Source: Primorskyibacter flagellatus (GTDB lineage Bacteria > Pseudomonadota > Alphaproteobacteria > Rhodobacterales > Rhodobacteraceae). From it: a stretch of DNA of 64,000 nucleotides. Under the pieces are notes generated by a model. The model worked only from the letters and a program-made list of their open reading frames with translations, did no database searches and was not told where the DNA came from. The position numbers were made by a program, and so were the translations under genes. Of the stretch, positions 57,303-64,000 are shown piece after piece (the stretch's first letter is position 1; each line of letters starts with the position of its first letter). The DNA is taken from contig NZ_FWYD01000003.1 of assembly GCF_900176485.1 (NCBI RefSeq), positions 434,001-498,000 of the forward strand, in the 5' to 3' direction.

Positions 57303-57710
57303 ATGAGCGGCGGAAACGAAGTGGCCCGGAACCTGTTGGCGCAGGAACCGGGCCGGGATTATCGCCATGCAAATGCGGCTGACATCCCGAACATAGCACC
57401 GCAAAAGCGCAAACGCCACAATTCCGGCACGTTCTATCGCGTCACGCCCAGCACAGGCGATCCGTTTCGCATCGTGGTGACGGGCCGCGACCGCTGGGCG
57501 CTCGAAGAACTGCGTCGCGTTGGGGCCAAAGGCTGCACGCCCATCGACAACCCTGCGCCGCGCTGGAGCGCCTATGTGTTCAACTTGCGCGCACTCGGGC
57601 TGGACATCGAAACCGTCACTGAACCGCATGGCGGCGATTACGCCGGACATCACGGGCGCTATGTGCTGCGCTCTGGCGTCACCCTCGACTGGAAAGGGGG
57701 TGCGGCATGA
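57303..57710 (+). CDS. winged-helix domain protein
   Basis: This 135-residue protein has a conserved central region GTFYRVTPSTGDPFRIVVTG, RDRWALEELRRVGAKGCTPI and NPAPRWSAYVFNLRALGLDI, a pattern that looks like the small winged-helix proteins carried by roseobacter integrative elements. DNA binding is therefore likely but unproven. The ATG at 57303 directly follows the alpA stop. Its last four bases overlap the next frame. Confidence 0.7.
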   Translation: MSGGNEVARNLLAQEPGRDYRHANAADIPNIAPQKRKRHNSGTFYRVTPSTGDPFRIVVTGRDRWALEELRRVGAKGCTPIDNPAPRWSAYVFNLRALGLDIETVTEPHGGDYAGHHGRYVLRSGVTLDWKGGAA

Positions 57711-57805
57711 ATCGTCTGCAAATTGCCTTTTTGATGCGGGCGCATGGTTTGACCGAAGCGCAGGCGCACGCGCTGGCCGTCCTGATCTGGGGGGCGATGC
57801 AATGA
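57707..57805 (+). CDS. 32-residue micro-protein
   Basis: The frame MNRLQIAFLMRAHGLTEAQA continues with HALAVLIWGAMQ. It starts in the stop of the winged-helix gene and its own stop overlaps the primase start, both as ATGA. Hydrophobic and helix-forming, it could be a coupling peptide or a short regulator. The two overlaps support translation, though the function is unknown. Confidence 0.55.
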   Translation: MNRLQIAFLMRAHGLTEAQAHALAVLIWGAMQ

Positions 57806-58689
57806 GGGATGCACGCGACCTGACACTTGCGCTGGGCGGCAAGTGGTATCGCAGCTACGGGGCGGCACCTTGCCCCGTATGCCAGCCCGAGCGCGAAAAG
57901 CGCCAGAACGCCCTGACCTTGGGTGATGGCCGCAATGGGCGGCTGCTGCTGGATTGCAAGAAATCGGCTTGTGCTTTCACGGATATTCTGGCGGCGACGG
58001 GGCTGCGCTCGGGGGATTACACGCCCCCGGACGCGGCAACGCTGGCCCAGCGCGACGCGGAACAGCGGGCCGAGGCGGTCAAACGTGCGGCGCAAGCCAA
58101 ACAGGTTTGGCAGGACGCCCAGCCCATCGGCGGCACGCTGGCCGAAACCTATCTACGCAAAGCACGGGGCATCACTTGCGACCTGCCCCGCACCCTGCGC
58201 TTTCACGGCTCCTGCTGGCACGGGCCGACCGCGAAGCGGCATCCCGCGTTGGTGGCGGCGGTGCAGGGCGCGGATGGGGCTTGCGTGCATCGCACCTACC
58301 TGCGCGCCGATGGCACGGGCAAGGCTGCGATTGACCCGGCAAAGATGATGCTGGGCGGGGCTGCTGGCGGCGCTGTCAGGCTCATGGATGGGGCGGGGCC
58401 GTTGGTGGTGACCGAAGGCATAGAAACCGCCTTGAGCCTTGCCTCTGGCCTGTTGCGTGGGCCTGCGACCGTCTGGGCGGCGCTGTCAACATCCGGCATC
58501 CGCGCCCTGCACCTGCCGGATACACCAAAGCGGCTGACCATCGCCCCCGATGGCGACACGGCAGGCCGTGAAGCTGCAAACGCATTGGCGGCACGCGCGC
58601 ACGCGCTGGGCTGGCAGGTATCGCTCTTGCCTGCCCCCGATGGCCGCGACTGGAACGACATTCTGACAAAGAAAGGGGAAACCGCATGA
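57802..58689 (+). CDS. Toprim-domain primase-like protein
   Basis: This 295-residue protein has a CHC2-like zinc module (Cys24, Cys27, Cys52, Cys57 in CPVCQPE and CKKSACAF), a linker, and a Toprim domain with Glu205 in VVTEGIETALSLASG and Asp250/Asp252 in APDGDTAGREA. These are the hallmarks of DnaG-like primases of phage and satellite replication modules. The start overlaps the micro-protein stop (ATGA) and the end overlaps the next gene (ATGA). It would prime replication of the excised element. Confidence 0.85.
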   Translation: MRDARDLTLALGGKWYRSYGAAPCPVCQPEREKRQNALTLGDGRNGRLLLDCKKSACAFTDILAATGLRSGDYTPPDAATLAQRDAEQRAEAVKRAAQAKQVWQDAQPIGGTLAETYLRKARGITCDLPRTLRFHGSCWHGPTAKRHPALVAAVQGADGACVHRTYLRADGTGKAAIDPAKMMLGGAAGGAVRLMDGAGPLVVTEGIETALSLASGLLRGPATVWAALSTSGIRALHLPDTPKRLTIAPDGDTAGREAANALAARAHALGWQVSLLPAPDGRDWNDILTKKGETA

Positions 58690-60182
58690 CCGCGCCCCAA
58701 GCTATCCGATACAACCCCGAAGGACCGCAACCGCTGGTGCGCGACATTGCGCCCGGTGCCGCCTATCCCGTTCACGCGCTCGGGCCGTTGCGCGGGGCTG
58801 TCGAAGCGGTGCAGGGCATCACGCAAGCCCCGGTGGCAATCCCGGCGCAATCGGCTTTGGCCGTGGCATCCTTAGCGGTGCAGGGCTTTGCAGATGTGGA
58901 CACGCTGGGCGGGCCGCGTCCCTTGGCGCTCTATGCTTTGACGATGGCGCTAAGCGGCGAACGCAAATCAGCCTGCGACGCGCCGCTGATGGCGGCGCTG
59001 CGTGACCATGAACGCGAACAGGCGAAAGCCCAGCGCGACAATATGCAAAGCTGGGCCAATGCACATGCGCTCTGGAAAGGGGAGCGCGACCGCATCCTTG
59101 CCGAAGCCAAAAAGGGCAAGGGCGAAAAGCGCACTGCTGCACAAGCCGACCTTGAAGCCCTGGGCGCAGAACCCGACGCGCCCCCATCGGCTGACCGCAC
59201 CGTGTCGGAACCGACCTTTGAAGGGCTGACCAAACTATTCGCAACCGGCCAACCCAGTCTTGGCCTTTTCTCGGATGAAGGCGGGCAATTTCTGGGCGGG
59301 CACGCCATGAATAGCGACAACAGGCAAAAGACGCTGGCGGCATTGAATGACCTTTGGCAAGGCAATCCGATAAGGCGCACGCGCGCAGGCGATGGGCACG
59401 CAACGCTTTATGGGCGGCGGCTGGCGGTGCATCTGATGGTGCAGCCGACCGTGGCGCGTAGCTTCATGGCCGACCCGCTGGCAGCCGATACCGGCTTTCT
59501 GCCCCGGTTCCTGATGTGCGAACCGCCCAGCGCCATTGGCACACGGATGCAGGCAACCGCGCGGCGCGATGATAGGGCATTGGCAGGCTTTGCGGGGCGG
59601 CTGCACGACATTCTCGACACGCCCCTGCCGATGGATGAAGAAACCCGCGAACTGCAACCGCGCAGCCTTGGCCTTGCCCCTGACGCCCGCACGCTACTGG
59701 CGGGATTTGCCGATGCAATCGAAGCGGCGCAAGCCCCCGGCGGCGACTTGGCGCATATCACCGGCACCGCATCCAAGGTGGCGGAACAGGCGGCGCGCAT
59801 CGCAGGCGTGCTGACCCTCTGGCCCGATCTGGACGCGCAGGCCGTGAAAGCCGAAACGATGGCCGACGCGATAACGCTGGCGCAATTCTATTTGTCCGAA
59901 GCGTCACGGCTTGCCAGCGCCGCGACCGTATCGGCGGAAATCGACAAGGCCGAGGCGCTGCGCAAATGGCTGCTGGAAAGCTGGCCGCATCCTGACGTGA
60001 TGGCGCGGGATGTGGTCAGGCTCGGACCGAACCCTTTGCGCGAAAGCCCGAAGGCACGGGCGGCGCTGGGCATCCTTGAGAAGCATGGATGGCTTGTGCG
60101 GCTGGATGCGGGCGCAGTGGTGCGGGGGGCCGCACGGGCCGAGGCGTGGCATATCGTGCTGGGTGACAGCGATGTGGTTTGA
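58686..60182 (+). CDS. DUF3987/YfjI-type replicative ATPase
   Basis: This 498-residue protein resembles the YfjI/DUF3987 group found beside Toprim primases in satellites and conjugative elements. It contains a degenerate nucleotide-binding loop (ALSGERKSACD), GLFSDEGGQFLGG and LYGRRLAVHLMVQPTVARSF, then a C-terminal basic part. It would act as the helicase or loader partner of the primase. It starts inside the primase stop and is followed by an overlapping gene. Confidence 0.8.
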   Translation: MTAPQAIRYNPEGPQPLVRDIAPGAAYPVHALGPLRGAVEAVQGITQAPVAIPAQSALAVASLAVQGFADVDTLGGPRPLALYALTMALSGERKSACDAPLMAALRDHEREQAKAQRDNMQSWANAHALWKGERDRILAEAKKGKGEKRTAAQADLEALGAEPDAPPSADRTVSEPTFEGLTKLFATGQPSLGLFSDEGGQFLGGHAMNSDNRQKTLAALNDLWQGNPIRRTRAGDGHATLYGRRLAVHLMVQPTVARSFMADPLAADTGFLPRFLMCEPPSAIGTRMQATARRDDRALAGFAGRLHDILDTPLPMDEETRELQPRSLGLAPDARTLLAGFADAIEAAQAPGGDLAHITGTASKVAEQAARIAGVLTLWPDLDAQAVKAETMADAITLAQFYLSEASRLASAATVSAEIDKAEALRKWLLESWPHPDVMARDVVRLGPNPLRESPKARAALGILEKHGWLVRLDAGAVVRGAARAEAWHIVLGDSDVV

Positions 60183-60519
60183 TGCAAGCGCCGCTTTATC
60201 GGAACTCGGGGAGGGGCGCGAAAGTGACGCCCCGCCCCCTGCGACAATCGCGACATCTGCGACACACGCCCAGCGCCCGGCTTTGATTGTCGCAAATGTC
60301 GCAAGTGTCGCAACGCCCCCGGCGCAGAACCGCGAATCTGATGCGTTCCGGCATGGCGCATCTGTCACCGGGGATCCACGCACTTGGACAGGCCGTGTCG
60401 TGTCTCTGGCAGATTGGCGCAGGCTGACCGAGTGGGAAAAGCACGGGCCGGATGGACGGCACTGGTGCGGTATCGCGCGGGCTTGGGTTCAACCGAAAGG
60501 ACAAGACAATGGCGAATGA
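60172..60519 (+). CDS. unknown protein carrying iteron-encoded repeats
   Basis: This 115-residue protein overlaps the DUF3987 gene by 11 bases and the following gene by 11 bases. Its N-terminal half is low complexity and is encoded largely by the iterons (residues TIATSATH and VANVASVATPP). The C-terminal half, VVSLADWRRLTEWEKHGPDG followed by HWCGIARAWVQ, looks more ordered. I recognise no family. The iterons may serve as DNA signals within the gene. Confidence 0.55.
   Translation: MWFDASAALSELGEGRESDAPPPATIATSATHAQRPALIVANVASVATPPAQNRESDAFRHGASVTGDPRTWTGRVVSLADWRRLTEWEKHGPDGRHWCGIARAWVQPKGQDNGE
60241..60311. repeat. inverted pair of iteron triplets
   Basis: Three direct GCGAC-type iterons (60241-60264) face three inverted ones (60288-60311), with a 23-base centre. 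The inverted set, read on the other strand, nearly matches the integrase-gene iterons. They lie within the 115-residue gene. Confidence 0.75.
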
Positions 60520-61057
60520 CCTCGACAAACCGAAGAAATCGGCTGCAAAGATGCAGGAACGCGAACCGCCCGCGATGGCCTTGGAATGGGGGGCCGACAA
60601 CGTGCTTCAAATCAACGCGCGTGGCGACTTCGACAGGGTTCTGACGTCAGCACCGAACGCAGCCATGCAAAGCGAATGGCTTGGCCAAATGGCGAAATTG
60701 GGGTCGCAAAGCAGGCGCACCGATGAAAGCGCATCCAACTTTGCACTGGGTTTCGTGGATGCAATGCAGCCCAAAGATGCAGCGGAATTGCTGCTGACAA
60801 CGCAGATGGCAGCCATTCACCAAGCGACAATGATGCTAGCGCGGCGGTTGAACCATGTTGACAACATCCCGCAACAGGATGCTGCCGAACGCGCGCTGAA
60901 CAAGCTGGCACGCACCTTTGCGGCACAGATGGACACGCTCAAAAGGTATCGTTCCAAAGGGCAACAGACTGTGCGGGTTGAGCGTGTCACGGTGGAAAGC
61001 GGCGCGCAGGCGGTGGTCGGCAACGTCAACCAAGGGGGACGGAGCGGAAATGACTAG
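60509..61057 (+). CDS. unknown 182-residue element protein
   Basis: It starts MANDLDKPKKSAAKMQEREP with GAAAGGACAAGACA upstream and is mostly helical: SNFALGFVDAMQPKDAAELL, TQMAAIHQATMMLARRLNHV and LNKLARTFAAQMDTLKRYRS. A Val/Gly-rich tail (VRVERVTVESGAQAVVGNVN) closes it. No signal peptide or transmembrane segment. Function unknown; it is the last gene of the plus-strand replication block. Confidence 0.65.
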   Translation: MANDLDKPKKSAAKMQEREPPAMALEWGADNVLQINARGDFDRVLTSAPNAAMQSEWLGQMAKLGSQSRRTDESASNFALGFVDAMQPKDAAELLLTTQMAAIHQATMMLARRLNHVDNIPQQDAAERALNKLARTFAAQMDTLKRYRSKGQQTVRVERVTVESGAQAVVGNVNQGGRSGND

Positions 61058-61075
61058 CGCAAGACGCTGAACCCG

Positions 61076-61510
61076 TCATTCGCAAGTTGCTTTGTATGCT
61101 GCTACCTTTGGCAAAATCGGGCCGAGTTTGTTTCTGCTCCACGCTAATATTTTGTCTTTAAAATCAAAGGTATAAATATCGACATAGGCCGCGCCGAATG
61201 CGCCAACGGTCAACATGCCAGGACTGTCTAACAACGGTATCACTCTCGCACCATCCTGTCGGTAGCCATAAGAACCAACGCTATCATCAAAGAGAATATC
61301 CCATTCATCGCCATAACGTACGAGAATGATTTTGCCTGTGGATATGCTGTCCTTTGTCCAGTTGGGCCCATTGGGATTCGTAGTTTCGTCCTTGAAATGG
61401 AAAGCGTGACCACTCGACGCCCCGCAGCGTAAAATGACGCCTTCCTGTTGCTGCGCCAAAGCAGATTGTGAGATTAATATGAAAGCAATAAAAATTCTAA
61501 GTAGGTGCAT
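61076..61510 (-). CDS. small secreted protein, element cargo
   Basis: This 144-residue protein has a signal peptide (MHLLRIFIAFILISQSALAQ) and a mature part opening ILRCGASSGHAFHFKDE, with YVDIYTFDFKDKILAWSRNK near the end. Two cysteines (first and last in CGASSG and KATCE) could form a disulfide. Similar proteins occur as cargo in alphaproteobacterial mobile elements, with no known function. It is on the minus strand, converging on the plus-strand block. Confidence 0.65.
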   Translation of the reverse strand: MHLLRIFIAFILISQSALAQQQEGVILRCGASSGHAFHFKDETTNPNGPNWTKDSISTGKIILVRYGDEWDILFDDSVGSYGYRQDGARVIPLLDSPGMLTVGAFGAAYVDIYTFDFKDKILAWSRNKLGPILPKVAAYKATCE

Positions 61511-61606
61511 AAAATCGGCCCCGTTAACATTCCGGCTAGACAATTATTATCACTTCACCAAGTTGCCAGTGTCTACCGATGAAAAAACCACGGGGGAGGG
61601 GCGGCA

Positions 61607-61870
61607 ATGAAACAGGACGCTTACCCCATGCACCGTGCGCCACGATGCTCTGCGAAGTCAAAACGCACCGGTTTACCGTGCAGAAGCCCGGCGGTACGCG
61701 GCTGGGCGGTATGCCGGATGCACGGTGCGGGCGGCGGTGCGAACCCCGGCAAGGCACATCCCAATTATCAGCATGGCGAGCGCAGCCGCGAATCCGCAGC
61801 CATTCGTGCTTTTGTGAACGCTCTTGCGCGGGAAGGTCGGGACACCAGTCAAAGACTGACGGATGATTAA
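61607..61870 (+). CDS. small cysteine-containing element protein
   Basis: This 87-residue protein has RCSAKSKRTGLPCRSPAVRG followed by WAVCRMHGAGGG and KAHPNYQHGERS, a Cys/His pattern seen in short prophage and satellite proteins that are thought to bind zinc. GGGGAGGGG precedes the ATG. Function unknown. A later ATG at 61628 is also possible. Confidence 0.6.
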   Translation: MKQDAYPMHRAPRCSAKSKRTGLPCRSPAVRGWAVCRMHGAGGGANPGKAHPNYQHGERSRESAAIRAFVNALAREGRDTSQRLTDD

Positions 61871-61897
61871 GACTGCCCGATGAGGCGTCGCCTTGTT

Positions 61898-61949
61898 CCG
61901 ACATATTCCGCGACAATCCGCTGCAAGGTGGGGGATATAGTGGGGGACG
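61898..61949. repeat. right arm-type repeats of the integrase
   Basis: CCGACATATTCC, AATCCGC and AAGGTGGGGGATATAGTGG follow in the same order as at 54895-54949, with direct TGGGGGA repeats. It lies 46 bases from the right att core. Confidence 0.6.
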
Positions 61950-61994
61950 CGCTTTCTGTTTAGGTAGAAAAATCAACTACTTAAGCAAGAAAAA

Positions 61995-62009
61995 TGGCAG
62001 CCCGTAGGG
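61995..62009. other. attR core within tRNA-Glu
   Basis: This is the last 15 bases (3' end) of the tRNA-Glu gene, which the element keeps intact. The displaced copy is at 54792-54806. Confidence 0.75.
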
Positions 62010-62069
62010 GAATCGAACCCCTCTTTCCAGGTTGAAAACCTGGCGTCCTAACCGATAGACGAACGGGCC
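61995..62069 (-). tRNA. tRNA-Glu (anticodon UUC)
   Basis: The 75-base gene folds into a full cloverleaf with CCA encoded. The acceptor stem starts GGCCCGT and pairs with ACGGGCT (one G-U), the anticodon stem is CCAGG/CCTGG and the loop TTTTCAA gives anticodon UUC at 62036-62034. The T-arm contains GGGGTTCGATTCCCC. It marks the right end of the integrated element. Confidence 0.95.
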
Positions 62070-62087
62070 ACGCTTGGCGTGAGGCGG

Positions 62088-62116
62088 TGTTTAGGCAAAG
62101 CCTGCGGTGCGTGCAA
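62088..62116 (-). promoter_or_regulatory. promoter of tRNA-Glu
   Basis: On the minus strand TTGCAC (62116-62111) and TAAACA (62093-62088) are 17 bases apart, and the tRNA 5' end follows 18 bases later. Spacing and hexamers fit a sigma-70 promoter. Confidence 0.65.
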
Positions 62117-62212
62117 GTGGAAATTACACTGTTTTTCAGGGAATTTTTATTCGACGTCGGGTCAGGCTGTAAACTTGCGGATTTTAAGGGAAATGCAGCG
62201 GAAGATCAGGCG

Positions 62213-63955
62213 TTATTGCGCCTTTGCGGCATCATCGAGGCGCAGTTGGGCTTTGCGCCTGCCACCCCATTCGTTGATTTCCAACCGTCCGGCGAGATGA
62301 AAGCGGGCGCCGCCGTGATTCTCCAGCGCGTCCCCAAGTGGGCCGTCATAGGCCCCAAAGCAGATTGCGTCGATTCTGGGGCCTGTTCCGTCAGAAAAAC
62401 TGAGCCGCAGATGCGCTGAGCCGACGCGCTTTGCATAGCGGATCTCGACCGAGGGGAAGGCGTGACGCGGGGCAGGGGCACCAGCGCCGAAAGGGCCGGC
62501 ATTGTCGAGCTGGTCGATGATCTCTGGCGTGGCGGCCCCCGGCATCAGCGTGCCGTCAAGCCGAAGGTCGGCAGGGCCCGCATCACCGGCCCCCTGTTTG
62601 GCCAGCAGATCCGACAGCCGCGCCATTGCCTCGTCCAGCTTGTCGCGGGCGACCGTGAGGCCTGCCGCCATCTTGTGGCCACCACCCTTGAGCAGTAACC
62701 CCTCGGCGGCGAGTCTTTGGATGGCGGCACCAAGGTCCACGCCCGCGACCGACCGGCCAGAGCCTTTGCCCTCGTCCCCGTCCAGCCCGATGACAATGGC
62801 GGGCCGGTTGCTGGCTTCCTTGAGGCGGCTGGCGACGATGCCGACGACGCCGGGATGCCAGGCTTCGCCCGCCGCCCAGACCAGCGGCGCGTCAAGCCCG
62901 CGCTCTTCGGCCTGCGCCATCGCGGCGGCGCGGACCTGATCCTCGACCTCGCGGCGTTCGGTGTTCAGCGCATCCAGCCGGTTGGCCATGGCTTGCGCCT
63001 CTTGCGGATTGCGGCAGGCCAGAAGGCGTGCGCCAAGATCGGCCTTGCCGATGCGCCCGCCCGCATTGACGCGCGGCCCAAGGACAAAGCCCAGATGGTG
63101 ACTGCTGGGCGCGCTGGTCAGCTTTGCCACATCCGACAGGGCCACAAGGCCGGGGCGGTCGCGCCGTGCCATGACCCGCAGCCCTTGGCGCACAAGCGCG
63201 CGGTTGACCCCGATCAGCGGTGCCACATCGGCCACGGTGGCCAGCGCCACCAGATCCAGCATCGCCATCAGGTCGGGGCCTTTCCGCCCGGATTCGCGCA
63301 GTTGGCGGTTGGTTTCGACCAGCATCAGGAACACCACGGCGGCCGCACAGAGATGCGCCAGATCGCCGGATTCGTCCTGTCGGTTGGGGTTCACGACGGC
63401 CAGCGCTGCGGGCAGCTCTTCGGCACCGAGATGGTGATCCAGCACGATCACATCCGTGCCCTTGGCGGCGGCGATCGGCTCGAAGCTGAGCGTGCCGCAA
63501 TCGACGCAGACAATCAGGTCGTGATCTTTGGCCAGCGCCTGCATGGCGGGCACGTTGGGGCCATAGCCCTCATCGATCCGGTCGGGGATATACAGCGTCG
63601 CCTGCCGGTCCATCGCGCCCAGCCAATCCAGCAGCAGCGCGGCGGAAGCCCCGCCATCCACATCATAATCGGCGAAGATGGCGATACGCTCTGCCCGGGT
63701 GACGGCGGCAAGAAAGCGTTTTGCGGCCGGTTTCATATCCCGCAAGGAGCGCGGGTCGGGCAACAGGCTGCGCAATTGCGGGGAAAGATAGGCCTGCGCC
63801 TCGGATGCGGGAACGCCTGCGCGTGCCAGCACGGCACAGATCGGACGCGGCAGGCCGGTCTGTTGCGCCAATGCCTCGGCCTGGCGTTCTGCCTCGCCCG
63901 AGGGGCCGACCCAGCGGCGGCCCGTCAGGGATGTTTCGACATTCAGATAGGCCAT
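62213..63955 (-). CDS. recJ: single-stranded-DNA-specific exonuclease RecJ
   Basis: RecJ is a 5'-3' single-strand exonuclease in recombination and repair. The 580-residue protein has the DHH-family motifs: FADYDVDGGASAALLLDW (I), VCVDCGTLSFEP, VLDHHLGAEELP (the DHH site), and LGPRVNAGGRIGKADLGARL, then GGGHKMAAGLTV in the DHHA1 domain. Length and catalytic residues are normal. The ATG at 63955 starts it; the right edge of the window is 45 bases further. Confidence 0.97.
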   Translation of the reverse strand: MAYLNVETSLTGRRWVGPSGEAERQAEALAQQTGLPRPICAVLARAGVPASEAQAYLSPQLRSLLPDPRSLRDMKPAAKRFLAAVTRAERIAIFADYDVDGGASAALLLDWLGAMDRQATLYIPDRIDEGYGPNVPAMQALAKDHDLIVCVDCGTLSFEPIAAAKGTDVIVLDHHLGAEELPAALAVVNPNRQDESGDLAHLCAAAVVFLMLVETNRQLRESGRKGPDLMAMLDLVALATVADVAPLIGVNRALVRQGLRVMARRDRPGLVALSDVAKLTSAPSSHHLGFVLGPRVNAGGRIGKADLGARLLACRNPQEAQAMANRLDALNTERREVEDQVRAAAMAQAEERGLDAPLVWAAGEAWHPGVVGIVASRLKEASNRPAIVIGLDGDEGKGSGRSVAGVDLGAAIQRLAAEGLLLKGGGHKMAAGLTVARDKLDEAMARLSDLLAKQGAGDAGPADLRLDGTLMPGAATPEIIDQLDNAGPFGAGAPAPRHAFPSVEIRYAKRVGSAHLRLSFSDGTGPRIDAICFGAYDGPLGDALENHGGARFHLAGRLEINEWGGRRKAQLRLDDAAKAQ

Positions 63956-64000
63956 GATCCTCCGTCAGGTCCGCCCCGGACCCGGTGTTGCAGGCGCGCC

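Larger units (their letters stand above)
54792..62009. mobile_element. integrated satellite-like element at tRNA-Glu
   Basis: The region between two copies of the core TGGCAGCCCGTAGGG (54792-54806 and 61995-62009) carries a tyrosine integrase, AlpA regulator, winged-helix protein, Toprim primase, DUF3987/YfjI-type protein and five other small genes. The right copy is the 3' end of an intact tRNA-Glu gene. No capsid, tail, terminase or lysis genes are seen, so it resembles a phage satellite (P4-like or PICI-like) or a small mobile replicon rather than a prophage. The length is about 7.2 kb. Confidence 0.8.

Noticed and set aside
62462-63957. Plus-strand open frames opposite recJ
   Set aside because: Short shadows of recJ without ribosome binding sites or family features.

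Overview
The window reads as chromosomal DNA of an alphaproteobacterium of the order Rhodobacterales (Roseobacter-like). This rests on the high-GC codon use, the EF-Tu, RpoB and ribosomal protein sequences, an ATP12-type F1-ATPase assembly protein, a BioMNY biotin transporter and an AapJ-type amino-acid binding protein. The assignment comes from recognising protein families, not from a database search.

Layout. 1-5.1 kb: start of parC (minus strand, running off the left edge), an SH3-domain protein, a short-chain dehydrogenase, a HIG1-type two-helix membrane protein, a PduO-type cobalamin adenosyltransferase, a cytochrome P450 (minus) and a lipoprotein. 5.2-12.3 kb: first EF-Tu gene, two tiny related secreted proteins (minus), bioMNY, and a convergent thiolase plus acyl-CoA ligase pair that looks biotin-linked. 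12.5-48 kb: an almost unbroken informational super-operon. It runs secE-nusG-rplKAJL-rpoBC (beta), then rpsL-rpsG-fusA-tuf (str), then S10 and spc from rpsJ to rplO-secY-adk, then alpha rpsM-rpsK-rpoA-rplQ. It is punctuated by GC-rich hairpins, REP-like palindromes and candidate internal promoters, and interrupted by five non-ribosomal genes: a glycosyltransferase-like gene, a putative 2OG-Fe(II) oxygenase directly after rplP, a secreted Cys-rich protein, a Tat-exported metallo-beta-lactamase-fold protein and a small membrane protein.

48.4-53.8 kb: rarA, then crcB, an RluC-type pseudouridine synthase, a HAD phosphatase and an ATP12 chaperone joined by ATGA overlaps, then aapJ. 54.8-62.0 kb: a compact integrated element of about 7.2 kb at the 3' end of a tRNA-Glu gene. 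It carries a tyrosine integrase, AlpA regulator, winged-helix protein, Toprim primase, DUF3987/YfjI-type helicase and several unknown genes, but no virion genes. The core att repeat is present at both ends, and the probable integrase arm sites are direct repeats. Triplets of a 9-bp iteron (GCGAC plus four bases) lie inside the integrase gene and, as an inverted pair, inside a gene about 4.5 kb away. The layout resembles P4-like or PICI-like phage satellites and is the best candidate here for an undescribed system. 62.2-64 kb: recJ (minus).

How the parts fit: transcription (rpoA, rpoB, rpoC, nusG), translation (ribosomal proteins, EF-G, two EF-Tu copies), secretion (secE, secY) and nucleotide balance (adk) form the growth core. 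The accessory genes sit in its spacers or at the tRNA gene. Gene calls come from reading the translations and motifs; promoters, terminators and regulatory RNAs are pattern-based predictions.
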